DNA from: Rhizobium aethiopicum
GTDB taxonomy: Bacteria > Pseudomonadota > Alphaproteobacteria > Rhizobiales > Rhizobiaceae
Direction: 5' to 3'
Assembly (NCBI RefSeq): GCF_900094625.1
Contig: NZ_FMAJ01000013.1
Location: forward strand, 86,237-150,236
DNA length: 64,000 nt
The notes under the pieces are model-generated. The model was not told the origin of the DNA, ran no database searches, and worked only from the letters and a program-made list of their open reading frames with translations. Position 1 is the first letter of the stretch; every line of letters begins with the position of its first letter. This document shows, piece after piece, positions 1 to 9,498 of this stretch. A program made the translations under genes and the position numbers.

Positions 1-398
1 GGGTCGTTCGAGGCGCGCAGGTCGAGCTGGACGTCGGGATATTGATCGGTGAATTCCTGCAGCCGCGGGATAAGCCACAGCGACAATACTGCAGCAACAC
101 AGGTCACGCGCAGCGTGCCGCCGGTCGCGGGCCGGGTCATCGCGGCTTTCGCTGCTGCGATGTCCGAAAATGCGTTGGAGACGACCGGCATCAGCAACGC
201 GCCCTGGCTTGTAAGCTTCAGCCATTTGCCGCCGCGTTCGAACAGGCGCACGCCTAGCGATTCCTCCAATGTGCGTATCTGATGGCTGATCGCGCCGTGG
301 GTAACATTCAACTCGCGGCCCGCCGCGGACACCGATCCATGGCGGGCGGTTGCCTCAAACGCGCGTAGCGGGTTGAGGGGCGGCAGACGGCTGGACAT
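1..398 (-). CDS. LysR-family transcriptional regulator, N-terminal part
   Basis: Reading leftwards from an ATG at 398 gives 132 residues that run off the window edge. It opens MSSRLPPLNPLRAFEATARH and continues with the typical LysR winged helix-turn-helix (about residues 6-65; VSAAGRELNVTHGAISHQIR is the recognition region, followed by RLFERGGKWLKLT). The start of the ligand-binding domain follows (GTLRVTCVAAVLSLWLIPRL). The N-terminus resembles the GcvA/AmpR branch. It is divergent from the ureohydrolase gene, so by LysR habit it probably controls that gene and the ABC transporter behind it. The effector is unknown because the domain is cut off. Confidence 0.88.
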   Translation of the reverse strand, partial: MSSRLPPLNPLRAFEATARHGSVSAAGRELNVTHGAISHQIRTLEESLGVRLFERGGKWLKLTSQGALLMPVVSNAFSDIAAAKAAMTRPATGGTLRVTCVAAVLSLWLIPRLQEFTDQYPDVQLDLRASND

Positions 399-572
399 AA
401 GGCAATGACCTGTGAGAAAATCTCGCACGAAGCTGTATATTAATATCAATTGATTTTCCAGCAAGCTTGCCGTTCAATCACTGAAAGAAGCCATCGGCCT
501 CTGCGGCAAAGCTGCAGCCGAGGACCGATTTGCCATCCTGATCGCAACATCGTCACCCTCAAGAAGGCCGTC

Positions 573-1631
573 ATGTCCTGGAATGAAACCAAGCTTTCCG
601 AACTCCGAGCCAGATATGGCGACAGCCACGGCGGTGAGCTGCACCATCCTGAGTTCCGCAAGGTCGCGGAAAAGATCTTCAACAAGAGCGGCACCCGGCT
701 CGCGCCCTATTCGGGAATCCCGACATTCCTCTCCGCCCCGCTGATGCAGGTCGATAACGAGAACCCGGATTTCGGTGATCTGCAGGTCGCGATCCTCGGC
801 GTGCCGATGGATCTGGGCGTGACGAACCGCCCGGGCTCGCGCTTCGGACCGCGTGCGTTGCGCGCCATAGAGCGGATCGGGCCTTACAATCATGTGCTCG
901 GCTGCGCGCCGGTTCAGGAACTGCGCGTGGCAGACATTGGCGATGTGGCGTTTCAGAGCCGTTACCGGCTGGAATTGTCGCATGAGGATATCGAAAAACG
1001 CGTAGCGCAGATCGTTGCCGCAGGTGTGCTGCCGCTCTCGGTAGGCGGTGACCACTCGATCACCCATCCGATTCTGCGGACCGTTGGCAAGGAGCGGCCA
1101 GTCGGCATGATCCATATCGACGCCCATTGCGACACCGGCGGTGCTTACGACCTCACCAAGTTCCACCACGGCGGGCCGTTCCGCAACGCGGTGCTCGACG
1201 GTGTGCTCGACCCGACGCGCGTGGTTCAGATCGGAATTCGCGGGTCGGCGGAATATCTCTGGGAGTTTTCTTATGCCTCGGGCATGACGGTGATGCATGC
1301 CGAGGAGATCTCGGCAATGGGCATTCCTGCAATTATCGAAAAGACGAAGGCCATCATCGGTGACGGGCCGACCTATCTTTCCTTCGACATCGACAGCCTC
1401 GATCCGTCTTTCGCGCCGGGCACCGGCACGCCGGAGATTGGCGGCTTCACCACCCGCGAGGCGCTGGAGCTCATCCGCGGCTTCAAGGGCGTGAACCTGG
1501 TCGGCGGCGATGTCGTCGAGGTCGCGCCCCAGTATGACGCTACCACCAACACAGCCCATGCCGGCGCGCAGATGCTGTTCGAAATATTGAGCCTGATGGC
1601 GTTCAGCCCGGCAATCCGCCGTGCCGCCTGA
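573..1631 (+). CDS. Ureohydrolase (agmatinase/arginase family)
   Basis: A 352-residue manganese ureohydrolase, which hydrolyses a guanidino group to urea plus an amine. The dinuclear metal motifs are present: GGDHS (about 158-162), HIDAHCD (about 181-187) and SFDIDSLDPSFAPGTG (from about 269). The frame is open to 450, but ATG 573 is preferred because AAGAAGG precedes it and the family N-terminus starts here. It leads a set with a polyamine-type ABC transporter 105 bp downstream. Agmatine is the default substrate, but guanidinobutyrate, guanidinopropionate or similar compounds are equally possible from sequence alone. Confidence 0.85.
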   Translation: MSWNETKLSELRARYGDSHGGELHHPEFRKVAEKIFNKSGTRLAPYSGIPTFLSAPLMQVDNENPDFGDLQVAILGVPMDLGVTNRPGSRFGPRALRAIERIGPYNHVLGCAPVQELRVADIGDVAFQSRYRLELSHEDIEKRVAQIVAAGVLPLSVGGDHSITHPILRTVGKERPVGMIHIDAHCDTGGAYDLTKFHHGGPFRNAVLDGVLDPTRVVQIGIRGSAEYLWEFSYASGMTVMHAEEISAMGIPAIIEKTKAIIGDGPTYLSFDIDSLDPSFAPGTGTPEIGGFTTREALELIRGFKGVNLVGGDVVEVAPQYDATTNTAHAGAQMLFEILSLMAFSPAIRRAA

Positions 1632-1735
1632 CGGCCCTGGCCGCAACTCAAAGCCAGGAACGAAAAGAAGGCTGCAAAGGCCTCGAATACATTGAAAGAG
1701 GGAAGCGGCGTGCCGCATCGGTTAGGAGAAAGACG

Positions 1736-2818
1736 ATGACGAAATTGACAATGAACCGCCGCACTGTGCTCGGCGTCGGAATAGGTGCGGGTGTAGCCAT
1801 GTTGGCAATGCCCAATGTGCTGCGCGCTCAGGACAAGTCGCTGAAGGTCGGTGTTTATGGCGGCTACTTCAAGGACTCGTTCGACAAGAACATCTTTCCG
1901 GAGTTCACCAAGGCGACCGGCATCGCGGTCGAATCCGTCGCAGAGCCGACCGGCGAGGCTTGGCTGGTGCAGATGCAGCAGGCAGCCAAGGCAGGCCAGG
2001 CGCCGGCTGACGTTTCGATGATGTCGCAGGTGTCGATGCGCAAGGGTCAGGCCACAGAGCTCTGGGCTCCGCTCGACCTCGCCAAGATCAAGAACTCCAG
2101 CAACCTGCTTGAGCGGTTCGTCAACAAATACCAGGATGGCCGCGTCGCCGGCATCGGCGCGGTCTCATGGTTCATCACCCTGGTCACCAACACCGATGCT
2201 TACAAGGAAGCGCCGACCAGCTGGACGGCGCTGTGGGATCCGGCCAATGCCGACAAGCTCGGTCTGCTGGCGCTCGTCTCCAACTCCTTCCTGCTCGACG
2301 TGACGGCAAAGACCTATTTCGGCGGCGCCCAGGCGCTCGACACCGAGGAGAACATCCTCAAGGTCTTCGCCAAGCTGGCCGAGCTGAAGCCGAATGTCCG
2401 CCTGTGGTATCGCGACGAGGCGCAGTTCGAACAGGCGCTAAAGTCGGGTGAAATCCCGATGGGACAGTATTATCACGACGTGACCGGCCTCGCCGCCGCG
2501 GACGGTCAACCCGTTCGCTCGACCTTCCCCAAGGAGGGCGGCATCCAGGACGCGGGCTCGTGGGCGCTGTCGAAGGCGTCGCAGAAGACGGAAGAGGCGC
2601 ATATCTTCATCGACTATATGTGTCAGCCGTCCATCCAGGCCGTGCTGTCACGCAAGGTAGGCACGTCGCCAACGGTCAAGCGCGAAACGACCGACCTGAA
2701 CGAGAAGGAATTTGCGGCGGTTTCCTCCGACATCGAACCGATCATTCCTCACTACGACATGTACATCTCCAAGGCCGACTGGCTGAACGAGAAGTGGACG
2801 GAAATGATCGCCAGCTGA
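1736..2818 (+). CDS. ABC transporter substrate-binding protein, PotD/PotF-like
   Basis: A 360-residue periplasmic binding protein. The N-terminus carries a twin-arginine-type signal (NRRTVLGVG, a hydrophobic stretch, then a cleavage site near LRAQ), so it is probably exported folded by Tat. The mature part begins with KVGVYGGYFKDSF and has the two-lobe layout of group-1 extracellular proteins of the spermidine/putrescine type. Start ATG 1736 follows AGGAGAAAG. It is the first gene of the four-gene transporter set (binding protein, ATPase, two permeases). Its position after a ureohydrolase suggests a cationic guanidino or polyamine ligand. Confidence 0.88.
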   Translation: MTKLTMNRRTVLGVGIGAGVAMLAMPNVLRAQDKSLKVGVYGGYFKDSFDKNIFPEFTKATGIAVESVAEPTGEAWLVQMQQAAKAGQAPADVSMMSQVSMRKGQATELWAPLDLAKIKNSSNLLERFVNKYQDGRVAGIGAVSWFITLVTNTDAYKEAPTSWTALWDPANADKLGLLALVSNSFLLDVTAKTYFGGAQALDTEENILKVFAKLAELKPNVRLWYRDEAQFEQALKSGEIPMGQYYHDVTGLAAADGQPVRSTFPKEGGIQDAGSWALSKASQKTEEAHIFIDYMCQPSIQAVLSRKVGTSPTVKRETTDLNEKEFAAVSSDIEPIIPHYDMYISKADWLNEKWTEMIAS

Positions 2819-2879
2819 CACTAATCGTGCTTTCGCAGGACCCTGTTCAGGGGCCTGCCTTTCGGTTGGGAAGAGGCAT

Positions 2880-3914
2880 ATGTCGGGACTCACGCTTCAG
2901 AATATCGTCAAGGACTTCAGCGTCATTCGCGCCGTCGACAATGTCGACCTGACGGTGCCGCACGGCGCATTCGTCTGTCTGCTCGGCCCCTCCGGCTGCG
3001 GCAAGACCACCTTGCTGCGGATGATTGCAGGTCTCGATCTGCCGACATCGGGCCGCATCACGCTCAACGGGAAAGACATCACCAGGACACCGACGCACCA
3101 GCGCGAGCTTGGCATGGTGTTCCAGTCGCTGGCGCTGTTCCCGCACCTGACGGTAGGCGAGAATATCGCCTATCCACTGCGCATTCGCGGCCGGCCGAAG
3201 GACGAGCAGGCAAAGCGCGTCCAAGAGCTGCTGGCGATGATTTATTTGCCGGGCTACGCTGATCGAGCCGTGTCGAAACTTTCGGGCGGCCAGAGGCAGC
3301 GCGTCGCAATCGCTAGGGCACTGGCGATTTCGCCAAAACTCTTTCTGCTCGACGAGCCGCTGTCGGCGCTCGACGCCAAGCTGCGCGAAGCCATGCAGGT
3401 GGAGCTTCGCCAGCTTCATCAGCGGCTCGGCATCACCACGATCGCCGTCACGCACGACCAGCGCGAGGCGATGACTATGGCCGATACGGTCGTGGTGATG
3501 AACGGCGGTCAGATACGCCAGGCGGCGTCCCCGACCGAGATTTATCGCAGACCGGCAGACAGCTTCGTCGCGGATTTCATTGGCCAGACAAATCTGGTCG
3601 AGGCCAGGCGGGAGGGCGGCGCGGTCAGCATATTGGGGCAGCCGGTCGCCGACCTGTCGCTGTCGGCAGGGATCGAGCGCGCCACGCTCTCGATCCGGCC
3701 GGAAGACGTGCGCCTGGGCCCGCCGAGGGCCGGTGCACTGACGGGCGAGGTCACCTTCGTGCGCGATCTCGGCGGCGTCGTCGAAACCTTTGTCAATGTC
3801 GGCGGTCAGCAGTTCATTGCAGTCTCGACGCCGCGCGAGCGCCCTGACGTCGCGGTTGGCCAGACGGTGGGCATTGCGCTCACCAACAAGGACTGCGTGG
3901 TGCTCGAGCAATGA
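2880..3914 (+). CDS. ABC transporter ATP-binding protein, PotA-like
   Basis: A 344-residue ATPase that energises import by the two permeases that follow. Walker A is GPSGCGKTT (36-44), the ABC signature LSGGQRQRV is at about 133, and Walker B LFLLDEP at about 156 is followed by the D-loop SALD. The switch histidine lies in AVTHDQREAM. The C-terminal ~100 residues form a TOBE-type domain (LSIRPEDVRLGP), as in PotA/UgpC ATPases. Its stop overlaps the next start in ATGA, which indicates translational coupling with the first permease. Confidence 0.9.
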   Translation: MSGLTLQNIVKDFSVIRAVDNVDLTVPHGAFVCLLGPSGCGKTTLLRMIAGLDLPTSGRITLNGKDITRTPTHQRELGMVFQSLALFPHLTVGENIAYPLRIRGRPKDEQAKRVQELLAMIYLPGYADRAVSKLSGGQRQRVAIARALAISPKLFLLDEPLSALDAKLREAMQVELRQLHQRLGITTIAVTHDQREAMTMADTVVVMNGGQIRQAASPTEIYRRPADSFVADFIGQTNLVEARREGGAVSILGQPVADLSLSAGIERATLSIRPEDVRLGPPRAGALTGEVTFVRDLGGVVETFVNVGGQQFIAVSTPRERPDVAVGQTVGIALTNKDCVVLEQ

Positions 3915-4768
3915 GACGCGAAGCCCCCCAGACGCTTGGCGACTATGCCCCGCTAGCCTTTCCGGCGATCATGCTGATCGTCTTCTTCGTCGTGCCTTTC
4001 GGCACCATGATTTCCGTCAGCTTCTTCAAGCGCCAGCAAGGCGCCTTCTACACACCTGATTTTGTCTTCGACAATTATTTCCGCTTCCTCTCTGCCTTTT
4101 TTGGCGGAGTGCTCAGCTTCTCGCTGATCCTCGCGATTGCGGTGGCCGTCATGTGTGTCGTTCTGGCCCTGCCTTTCACATATCTGCTGATCCGTATGAA
4201 GCGGAGCACCCAGGTGGTCTGGCTGGTCGCACTCCTCTCGATCCTGTCCCTTTCAGAGGTAATCATCGGTTTCGCCTGGTCGACGCTGTTTTCTCGCACG
4301 GCCGGCATCACCAACCTGTTCGTGTGGCTCGGCCTCATGCAGCAGGCAGTCGCCCTGACGCCAAGCATCGGGGCCGTTGTCACGGGCATGGTCTATCAGG
4401 CCTTCCCCTATACAGTCCTGGTCCTCTATCCCGCGTTGGTGCGGCTTGATCCGACGCTTTCGGAGGCCGCGCGTACGCTCGGCGCTTCGCCGGTCAAGGC
4501 CTTCTTCACCGTCGTCGTGCCTGCGCTGCGCGATACGATCGTCGCCACGCTGATCATGGTCTTCATCTTCGCGCTCGGGTCCTATCTGTTGCCGCAACTG
4601 CTCGGCCGCCCGCAGCACTGGACGTTTTCCGTGCACATTACCGACCAGGCGATCTATCAATCGAACATGCCCTTCGCGGCTGCCATGGCGGTTTTCCTTG
4701 TGTTGGTCACACTAGCCCTTGTAGCGCTGACCCTGCTCGGTGGCCGCCGAGGAGGGGCGATCAAATGA
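3911..4768 (+). CDS. ABC transporter permease, PotB-like
   Basis: A 285-residue inner-membrane permease with about six transmembrane segments, the first at about 17-37. The cytoplasmic EAA loop that docks on the ATPase reads EAARTLGASPVKAFFTVVVP. It overlaps the ATPase stop and the following permease start by four bases each, so the three genes form one translational unit. Substrate assignment rests only on context (polyamine or guanidino compound). Confidence 0.88.
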   Translation: MRREAPQTLGDYAPLAFPAIMLIVFFVVPFGTMISVSFFKRQQGAFYTPDFVFDNYFRFLSAFFGGVLSFSLILAIAVAVMCVVLALPFTYLLIRMKRSTQVVWLVALLSILSLSEVIIGFAWSTLFSRTAGITNLFVWLGLMQQAVALTPSIGAVVTGMVYQAFPYTVLVLYPALVRLDPTLSEAARTLGASPVKAFFTVVVPALRDTIVATLIMVFIFALGSYLLPQLLGRPQHWTFSVHITDQAIYQSNMPFAAAMAVFLVLVTLALVALTLLGGRRGGAIK

Positions 4769-5562
4769 CCATTCTCCGCAACGTTCTTTTCGGGGTCGTC
4801 GGACTGTTTCTCGCTCTGCCGCTGATCGTCGTCGCCGGCGTGTCGGTCAACGCCAGGCAGAGCCTCACCTTCCCGCCGCAAGGCTTCTCGCTCGGCTGGT
4901 ACGGTCAAATATTTCTCGATATGGAATGGCGCAACGCGCTGATTGCGTCACTTGTGCTCGCGCTCTCGTCGGCGGCGCTGGCAGTGCTGATCGCCTTGCC
5001 GCTAGCCTGGTTCCTATGGCGCCGCTACGCGCCCTGGGCCAATATCTTCCAGTTGCTCGGAGTGGCGCCCTTTACCTTGCCCCCGGTTATCACTGCGCTC
5101 GGCCTGCTGACTTTCTGGGCCACGACCGGATTTTACGGGCAGTCGTGGACGGCGGTGATCGGCCACGCCATCTTCTTCGTCACGTTGCCGCTGGTGACCA
5201 TTTCGCTCGGCTTTTCGGCTATCGACCGCTCGCTGGTAGAGGCCGCCTCGACCTTGGGCGGCGACGACCGCACCGTGTTCCGAACCATCGTTCTCCCCCT
5301 GATTTCGCCGTACATCGTGTCAGGCTACGCTTTTGCCTTTGTTCTGTCGCTCAACGAATACATCGTTGCCTACATGACGGTCGGTTTCACGATGGAAACG
5401 CTGCCGATCAAGATCTTCAATTCGCTGCGTTACGGCTACACGCCGACCATGGCGGCGGTGACGGTCCTGTTCGTGGCGACGGCAGCGATCGTCTTCAGCC
5501 TCGTCGCGCGCTTCGGTGACCTGCCGAAACTGCTTGGCGCGATGACGTCAAACGAACCGTGA
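4765..5562 (+). CDS. ABC transporter permease, PotC-like
   Basis: A 265-residue second permease with about six transmembrane helices and the EAA motif EAASTLGGDDRTVFRTIVLP. It would pair with the preceding PotB-like subunit to make the membrane channel. It starts within the stop of that gene (ATGA overlap) and is the last gene of the transporter. A hairpin with a short U-tract about 20 bp downstream probably ends the transcript. Confidence 0.88.
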   Translation: MTILRNVLFGVVGLFLALPLIVVAGVSVNARQSLTFPPQGFSLGWYGQIFLDMEWRNALIASLVLALSSAALAVLIALPLAWFLWRRYAPWANIFQLLGVAPFTLPPVITALGLLTFWATTGFYGQSWTAVIGHAIFFVTLPLVTISLGFSAIDRSLVEAASTLGGDDRTVFRTIVLPLISPYIVSGYAFAFVLSLNEYIVAYMTVGFTMETLPIKIFNSLRYGYTPTMAAVTVLFVATAAIVFSLVARFGDLPKLLGAMTSNEP

Positions 5563-5580
5563 TCGCAGCAACCCATCCCG

Positions 5581-5613
5581 CCACGGAACGCCAGTGCGTT
5601 CCGCGGTGCTTTT
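5581..5613 (+). terminator. Probable rho-independent terminator after the Pot-like ABC genes
   Basis: CGGAACGC (5584-5591) and GCGTTCCG (5596-5603) form a perfect 8-bp stem with a CAGT loop. Two more C-G pairs lie outside an A/C mismatch, and the stem is followed by GTGCTTTTC. The stem is strong and the U-tract short. It lies just past the last permease. Confidence 0.55.
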
Positions 5614-5768
5614 CTACGCGGCGGCGATCATTTGATGAACGTTCTGAAAGCCGAACTGATAGCAACGATGGCGCAACTGGGTTGCAGGACGGTCGAAGAC
5701 TTGCCAGCGCGTCGGTGGCCGAAAGGCAGGACGGCGAAAGCCAAATTTGATCTCGGATGGAGAATTGC

Positions 5769-6806
5769 GTGACTGAAGCCGTTACGATGAGCGTCGAAGC
5801 CCTGCAAAATCGAGTCGTTGCCATCTTAGAGCGCGCAGGGTTGAACAAGATCCAGGCGGCGGCTTTGGCCCATGTCATCGTGGCCGGAGAACGCGATGCC
5901 TGCAAGTCGCACGGAATTTACCGCATCGAGGGTGCGCTGCGCACGGTAAAGGCGGGCAAGGTGAAGCCCGATGCCGCTCCTGTCCTTGAGCCGAATGACG
6001 GCAGCGCCATCGTCAGGGTCGACGCGCAGGGCGGTTTCGCCAGCGCGGCGTTTGAACTGGGCGTACCCGCACTGGCGGAACGCGCCAAGCGGCTTGGCAT
6101 CGCCGCCATGGTTATCAATGATTGCTCGCATTTTTCAGCCCTGTGGCCGGAGGTGGAGGCACTGACCGCGCACGGCCTGGCAGCATTGATGATGTGCCCG
6201 AGCTATGCGACGGTTGCCCCATCCGGAGGCAGCAAGCCTCTGCTCGGCACCAATCCATTTGCCTTCGGCTGGCCTCGCAAGGACCAGCCGCCCTATGTGT
6301 TCGATTTTGCCACGTCGGTGGCCGCGCGCGGCGAGATCGAACTGCACCGTCGCGCTGGCAAGCAACTGCCGGACGGTTGGGCGATCGATGCTGAAGGCAA
6401 TCCCACCACTGACCCGGTTGCTGCGCTCGAAGGCGCAATGATGCCCTTCGGCGGCCACAAGGGGTCCGCCATCGCCACCATGATAGAGCTGCTCGCCGGA
6501 ATCATGATCGGCGATCTCACCAGCCCCGAGGTTCTAGACTACCTCGGAACGACGACCTTGGCGCCGTTTCATGGCGAATTGATCATTGCAATGTCACCCC
6601 AGACCTTCGCCAGGGGCCGCCCCGGCGATCCGTTCGCGCGCGCCGAAATCCTCTTCGAAACGATCGTCGGACAAGGCGCGCGGCTGCCATCGCAGCGCCG
6701 CTTCGCCGCGCGCATCAAATCGGACGCCGAAGGCATCAGCTTGACTGCAGCGGAGATCGCCCAACTGGATACGCTGTTGGCCGGCGGACTGACCGCCGTT
6801 AACTGA
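5769..6806 (+). CDS. Ldh-family NAD(P)-dependent oxidoreductase
   Basis: About 345 residues of the malate/L-lactate dehydrogenase type 2 family (YlbC, Pip2C reductase and similar), which reduces 2-oxo or cyclic imino acids with NAD(P)H and is not related to classical LDH. Family features are KSHGIYRIEGALR near the N-terminus, NPFAFGWPR, DFATSVAARGEIE and MMPFGGHKGSA. GTG 5769 is chosen because GGAG lies six bases upstream; ATG 5757 (same frame) overlaps that GGAG and lacks its own site, and ATG 5787 is also possible. About 200 bp and a terminator separate it from the transporter. It could act on the carbon skeleton left after the ureohydrolase step; that link is inference. Confidence 0.8.
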   Translation: MTEAVTMSVEALQNRVVAILERAGLNKIQAAALAHVIVAGERDACKSHGIYRIEGALRTVKAGKVKPDAAPVLEPNDGSAIVRVDAQGGFASAAFELGVPALAERAKRLGIAAMVINDCSHFSALWPEVEALTAHGLAALMMCPSYATVAPSGGSKPLLGTNPFAFGWPRKDQPPYVFDFATSVAARGEIELHRRAGKQLPDGWAIDAEGNPTTDPVAALEGAMMPFGGHKGSAIATMIELLAGIMIGDLTSPEVLDYLGTTTLAPFHGELIIAMSPQTFARGRPGDPFARAEILFETIVGQGARLPSQRRFAARIKSDAEGISLTAAEIAQLDTLLAGGLTAVN

Positions 6807-6937
6807 TGCATGTCGCCCGGAATGTCAGCGGTTTCCGGCCAACGACAGACCGATCGACATCGAGGTCCTCAAAGTGCAGGCCATGTAAAACCATTGTCGC
6901 ATGGGTGCGAAGCGCGAGCATGCCGGCCGCAGCCGGG

Positions 6938-7708
6938 TCATTTCTTCACCGCCACCATGAAAATCCGCGGGAATCGCAGCAGCACCCGCCCGTCCGACAG
7001 CTTCGGATAGGCCTTTTCCACCCGTTCGAGGTAATCGGCCAGGAAGGCCTCGCGATGGCTGTCGCCGGCATGGGCGAGATAGGGCATCAGCCCGGTTCCC
7101 TTGACCCATTCGACGATATCAGCCGCATCGGCCATCGGATGATTGTAGATGCTGTGCCAGATATCGACGCGCGCGGCCTTGGCGATCAGCCTGTCGTAAT
7201 AGGCGGACGGCGGGGGCAGGGGTTTGCGGCGCACGCTTTTTGCCTCGAAGGCCGCCTTCCAGGGTCCGGCATGGGCGGTCTCTTCCATCGCCAGGTGCGA
7301 GGGTTCGCCGAGATTGTCGGGCATCTGCACGGCAAGAACGCCGCCTTCGCAAAGCCCGTCCATCAGTCGTTCGAAGACGTCGAGGTGATTGGGCAGCCAT
7401 TGGAAGACCGCATTGGCAAACAGCAGATCGGCCGGTTCGGCCGGGTGCCAGCTGGCGAGATCAGCCTCGACGAAGGCTGTGCCGGGCAGCCGCTTGCGCG
7501 CCGACTCCAGCATGTTGATGTCGCTGTCGAGGCCGGAGATGCCGGCAGCCCCATAACGCTCGATGATGAGTTCGGTGGAATTGCCCGGCCCGCAGCCGAG
7601 ATCTATGGCGCGACGGAGACTCTGCAGCGGCACCTGCGCCAGAAGATCGTGCGCCGGCCGGGTGCGCTCGTCCTCGAACTTCACATATTGGCTGGCGGAC
7701 CATGCCAT
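6938..7708 (-). CDS. tam: Trans-aconitate 2-methyltransferase
   Basis: A 256-residue SAM-dependent methyltransferase that methylates trans-aconitate, a side product that inhibits the TCA cycle. It begins MAWSASQYVKFEDERTRPA, typical of Tam. SAM motif I is AIDLGCGPGNSTE, the acidic residue after strand 2 is in GLDSD, and FANAVFQWLPNH and the C-terminal MPYL region match Tam rather than generic methyltransferases. The frame extends further upstream, but ATG 7708 is preceded by a clear GGAGG. It appears monocistronic. Confidence 0.85.
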   Translation of the reverse strand: MAWSASQYVKFEDERTRPAHDLLAQVPLQSLRRAIDLGCGPGNSTELIIERYGAAGISGLDSDINMLESARKRLPGTAFVEADLASWHPAEPADLLFANAVFQWLPNHLDVFERLMDGLCEGGVLAVQMPDNLGEPSHLAMEETAHAGPWKAAFEAKSVRRKPLPPPSAYYDRLIAKAARVDIWHSIYNHPMADAADIVEWVKGTGLMPYLAHAGDSHREAFLADYLERVEKAYPKLSDGRVLLRFPRIFMVAVKK

Positions 7709-7803
7709 GGCGGTACCTCCTGCTGTCGGGCCACATCTTCCAGGTGGCGATGCGGATATTGTCGATGTTGCGGCCCTCAAGCTTCACGACACCGGCAAAG
7801 CCG

Positions 7804-9084
7804 TCATCCGCGATCCTCGGTCACAAGTATTTTGTCCACGCGCCTTCCGTCGAGATCGATGACCTCGAAGCGCCACCCATCTCTCGTGAAGCTCTCCCCC
7901 AATTCCGGCAGATGTTTCAGCTCCTCCAGCACCAGGCCGGCTACAGTCTGATATTCGAGATCGTCGTCGAGCTTGAGATTCAGGAACTCGGCGAATTCGT
8001 CGATCGGCGTCCAGCCGGATACGAGATAGGAACCGTCGTCTCGACGCGCGATGGCCTGCTCGTCGACCGGACCCTCCTGGAGCGCGCCCATGATCGCTTC
8101 TAGAATGTCGCCAGACGAAACAATCCCCTCGAAATGGCCGTACTCATCAAACACCAGCACCATGTGAACAGGCGATTTCCTGATCGCTTCGATCACGCTG
8201 GTGGCGGTTGCAAGGTCCGAAACGACCGGAACGTCCTGCGTCAGAGCCTTGATGTCGGCGCTGCCGTGTTCGGACATCGAGTCGTAAAAATCCTTGACCG
8301 GAAGGATGCCGATCACCTCGTCGGAACTGCCTTTGCGAACCGGCAACCGAGACCGTTTTGTCCGGTGCAGCTGCGCCCGGATTTCATCGAGGCTGTCGTC
8401 GATATCGATAATTTCAACATCCCGCCGCGGCGTCATCAGCGCCCGGGCGGTGCGGTCCGCCAGCCGCATGACGCCTGAGATCATCGCGGACTCCTCGCTT
8501 TCGATGACACCCGCCGACTGCGCCTCGGCCAGAACGGTCTTGATCTCTTCGTCGGAGACGTTGTCGCCAACTTTTCCTGTTTGGCCGAGCAGCTTGAGCA
8601 CAAGATTTCCCGAGGCGTTCAGAAGCCAGACGAGCGGCAACGCAATTTTTGAAAGGACTGCCATTGCGGGTGCGACCCTCGCCGCAACCGCTTCGGGTTC
8701 GCGCAATGCGATCTGCTTTGGAACAAGTTCGCCGACGATCAGGGAAAGATAGGTGATTGCAACGACGACGGAACCGACGCCAATGGCGTCGGCGGCAGTC
8801 GACGACACGCCCTGAGCTTCCAGCCATCCGGCCAGGCGGCCCCCGAGCGTGGCGCCTGAGAAAGCACCGGAGAGAACGCCGACCAGCGTGATGCCGATCT
8901 GAACGGTGGAGAGAAAGCGACCGGGCGTTTCGGCAAGTTTGATTGCTTGAGCTGCACCCTTGCTCCCATTGTCGGAGAGAACCTTCAGGCGGGCCGTTCG
9001 AGAAGACACGACGGCGAGCTCAGACATGGCGAGCACACCATTCAGGATGGTGAGAAACGCCACAATTCCAATTTCCAGAAACAC
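7804..9084 (-). CDS. CNNM/CBS transporter-associated membrane protein (CorC/HlyC/TlyC family)
   Basis: A 426-residue protein with the order CNNM (DUF21) membrane domain with 3-4 helices (about 1-190), a pair of CBS domains (about 205-330: LMTPRRDVEIIDIDD, VHMVLVFDEYGHFEGIVS) and the C-terminal CorC_HlyC domain (about 345-420). Members are linked to magnesium or cobalt homeostasis. The 'hemolysin' name is historical and not evidence of toxicity. The CBS pair probably senses an adenine nucleotide. The gene stands alone between tam and a cupin gene, all leftward. Confidence 0.88.
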   Translation of the reverse strand: MFLEIGIVAFLTILNGVLAMSELAVVSSRTARLKVLSDNGSKGAAQAIKLAETPGRFLSTVQIGITLVGVLSGAFSGATLGGRLAGWLEAQGVSSTAADAIGVGSVVVAITYLSLIVGELVPKQIALREPEAVAARVAPAMAVLSKIALPLVWLLNASGNLVLKLLGQTGKVGDNVSDEEIKTVLAEAQSAGVIESEESAMISGVMRLADRTARALMTPRRDVEIIDIDDSLDEIRAQLHRTKRSRLPVRKGSSDEVIGILPVKDFYDSMSEHGSADIKALTQDVPVVSDLATATSVIEAIRKSPVHMVLVFDEYGHFEGIVSSGDILEAIMGALQEGPVDEQAIARRDDGSYLVSGWTPIDEFAEFLNLKLDDDLEYQTVAGLVLEELKHLPELGESFTRDGWRFEVIDLDGRRVDKILVTEDRG

Positions 9085-9498
9085 AGGGACCCTATTCGTT
9101 GAGGTTTTGATACCGCATAAGGTGAGGCGGCGGGGCTTTCGCAGAGACGCTATATATGCGCATCACCCATCGGCAAAGCTTTCTGTGAGCCCGGCTGGGT
9201 GCGAGGCGAGGCAGACATCGTCACACCGTTTACAACAGGCGCCGGTATCTTCTGCGGCGGCTTTCCGGTTTGACCGGGCGGAGCTTGTACTGGATGGGTC
9301 GCTATCAGGCATGGCGCAATTTTGGCGGTGAAATAGGCCCGGCGCAAGAGGCGCTGGGCGAATTCCTTATAGCGCCTTGATGTGACAGTTTCGAAAAATG
9401 GCGGCAAACATGCCTTCCGGCGGGGAATTTCAGGGGAATTCGCATTCATGCGTGATGCCGAAGACGCAAGAACGTTCCGGCATCACGCTCTCAAAATG
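9085..9498. other. Intergenic stretch without a recognisable gene
   Basis: About 410 bp between the CorC/HlyC start and the cupin stop. No frame on either strand gives a convincing protein. The only clear structure is the hairpin at 9450-9488 next to the cupin stop; the promoter of the CorC/HlyC gene should lie just above 9084. Confidence 0.5.
9450..9488 (-). terminator. Strong hairpin downstream of the cupin gene, possible terminator
   Basis: GCGTGATGCCG (9450-9460) and CGGCATCACGC (9478-9488) are perfect 11-bp complements around a 17-nt loop. It begins about 10 bp past the leftward cupin stop. There is no U-tract on that strand, so it may act as a 3'-end stabilising hairpin or a factor-dependent terminator. 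Confidence 0.45.
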
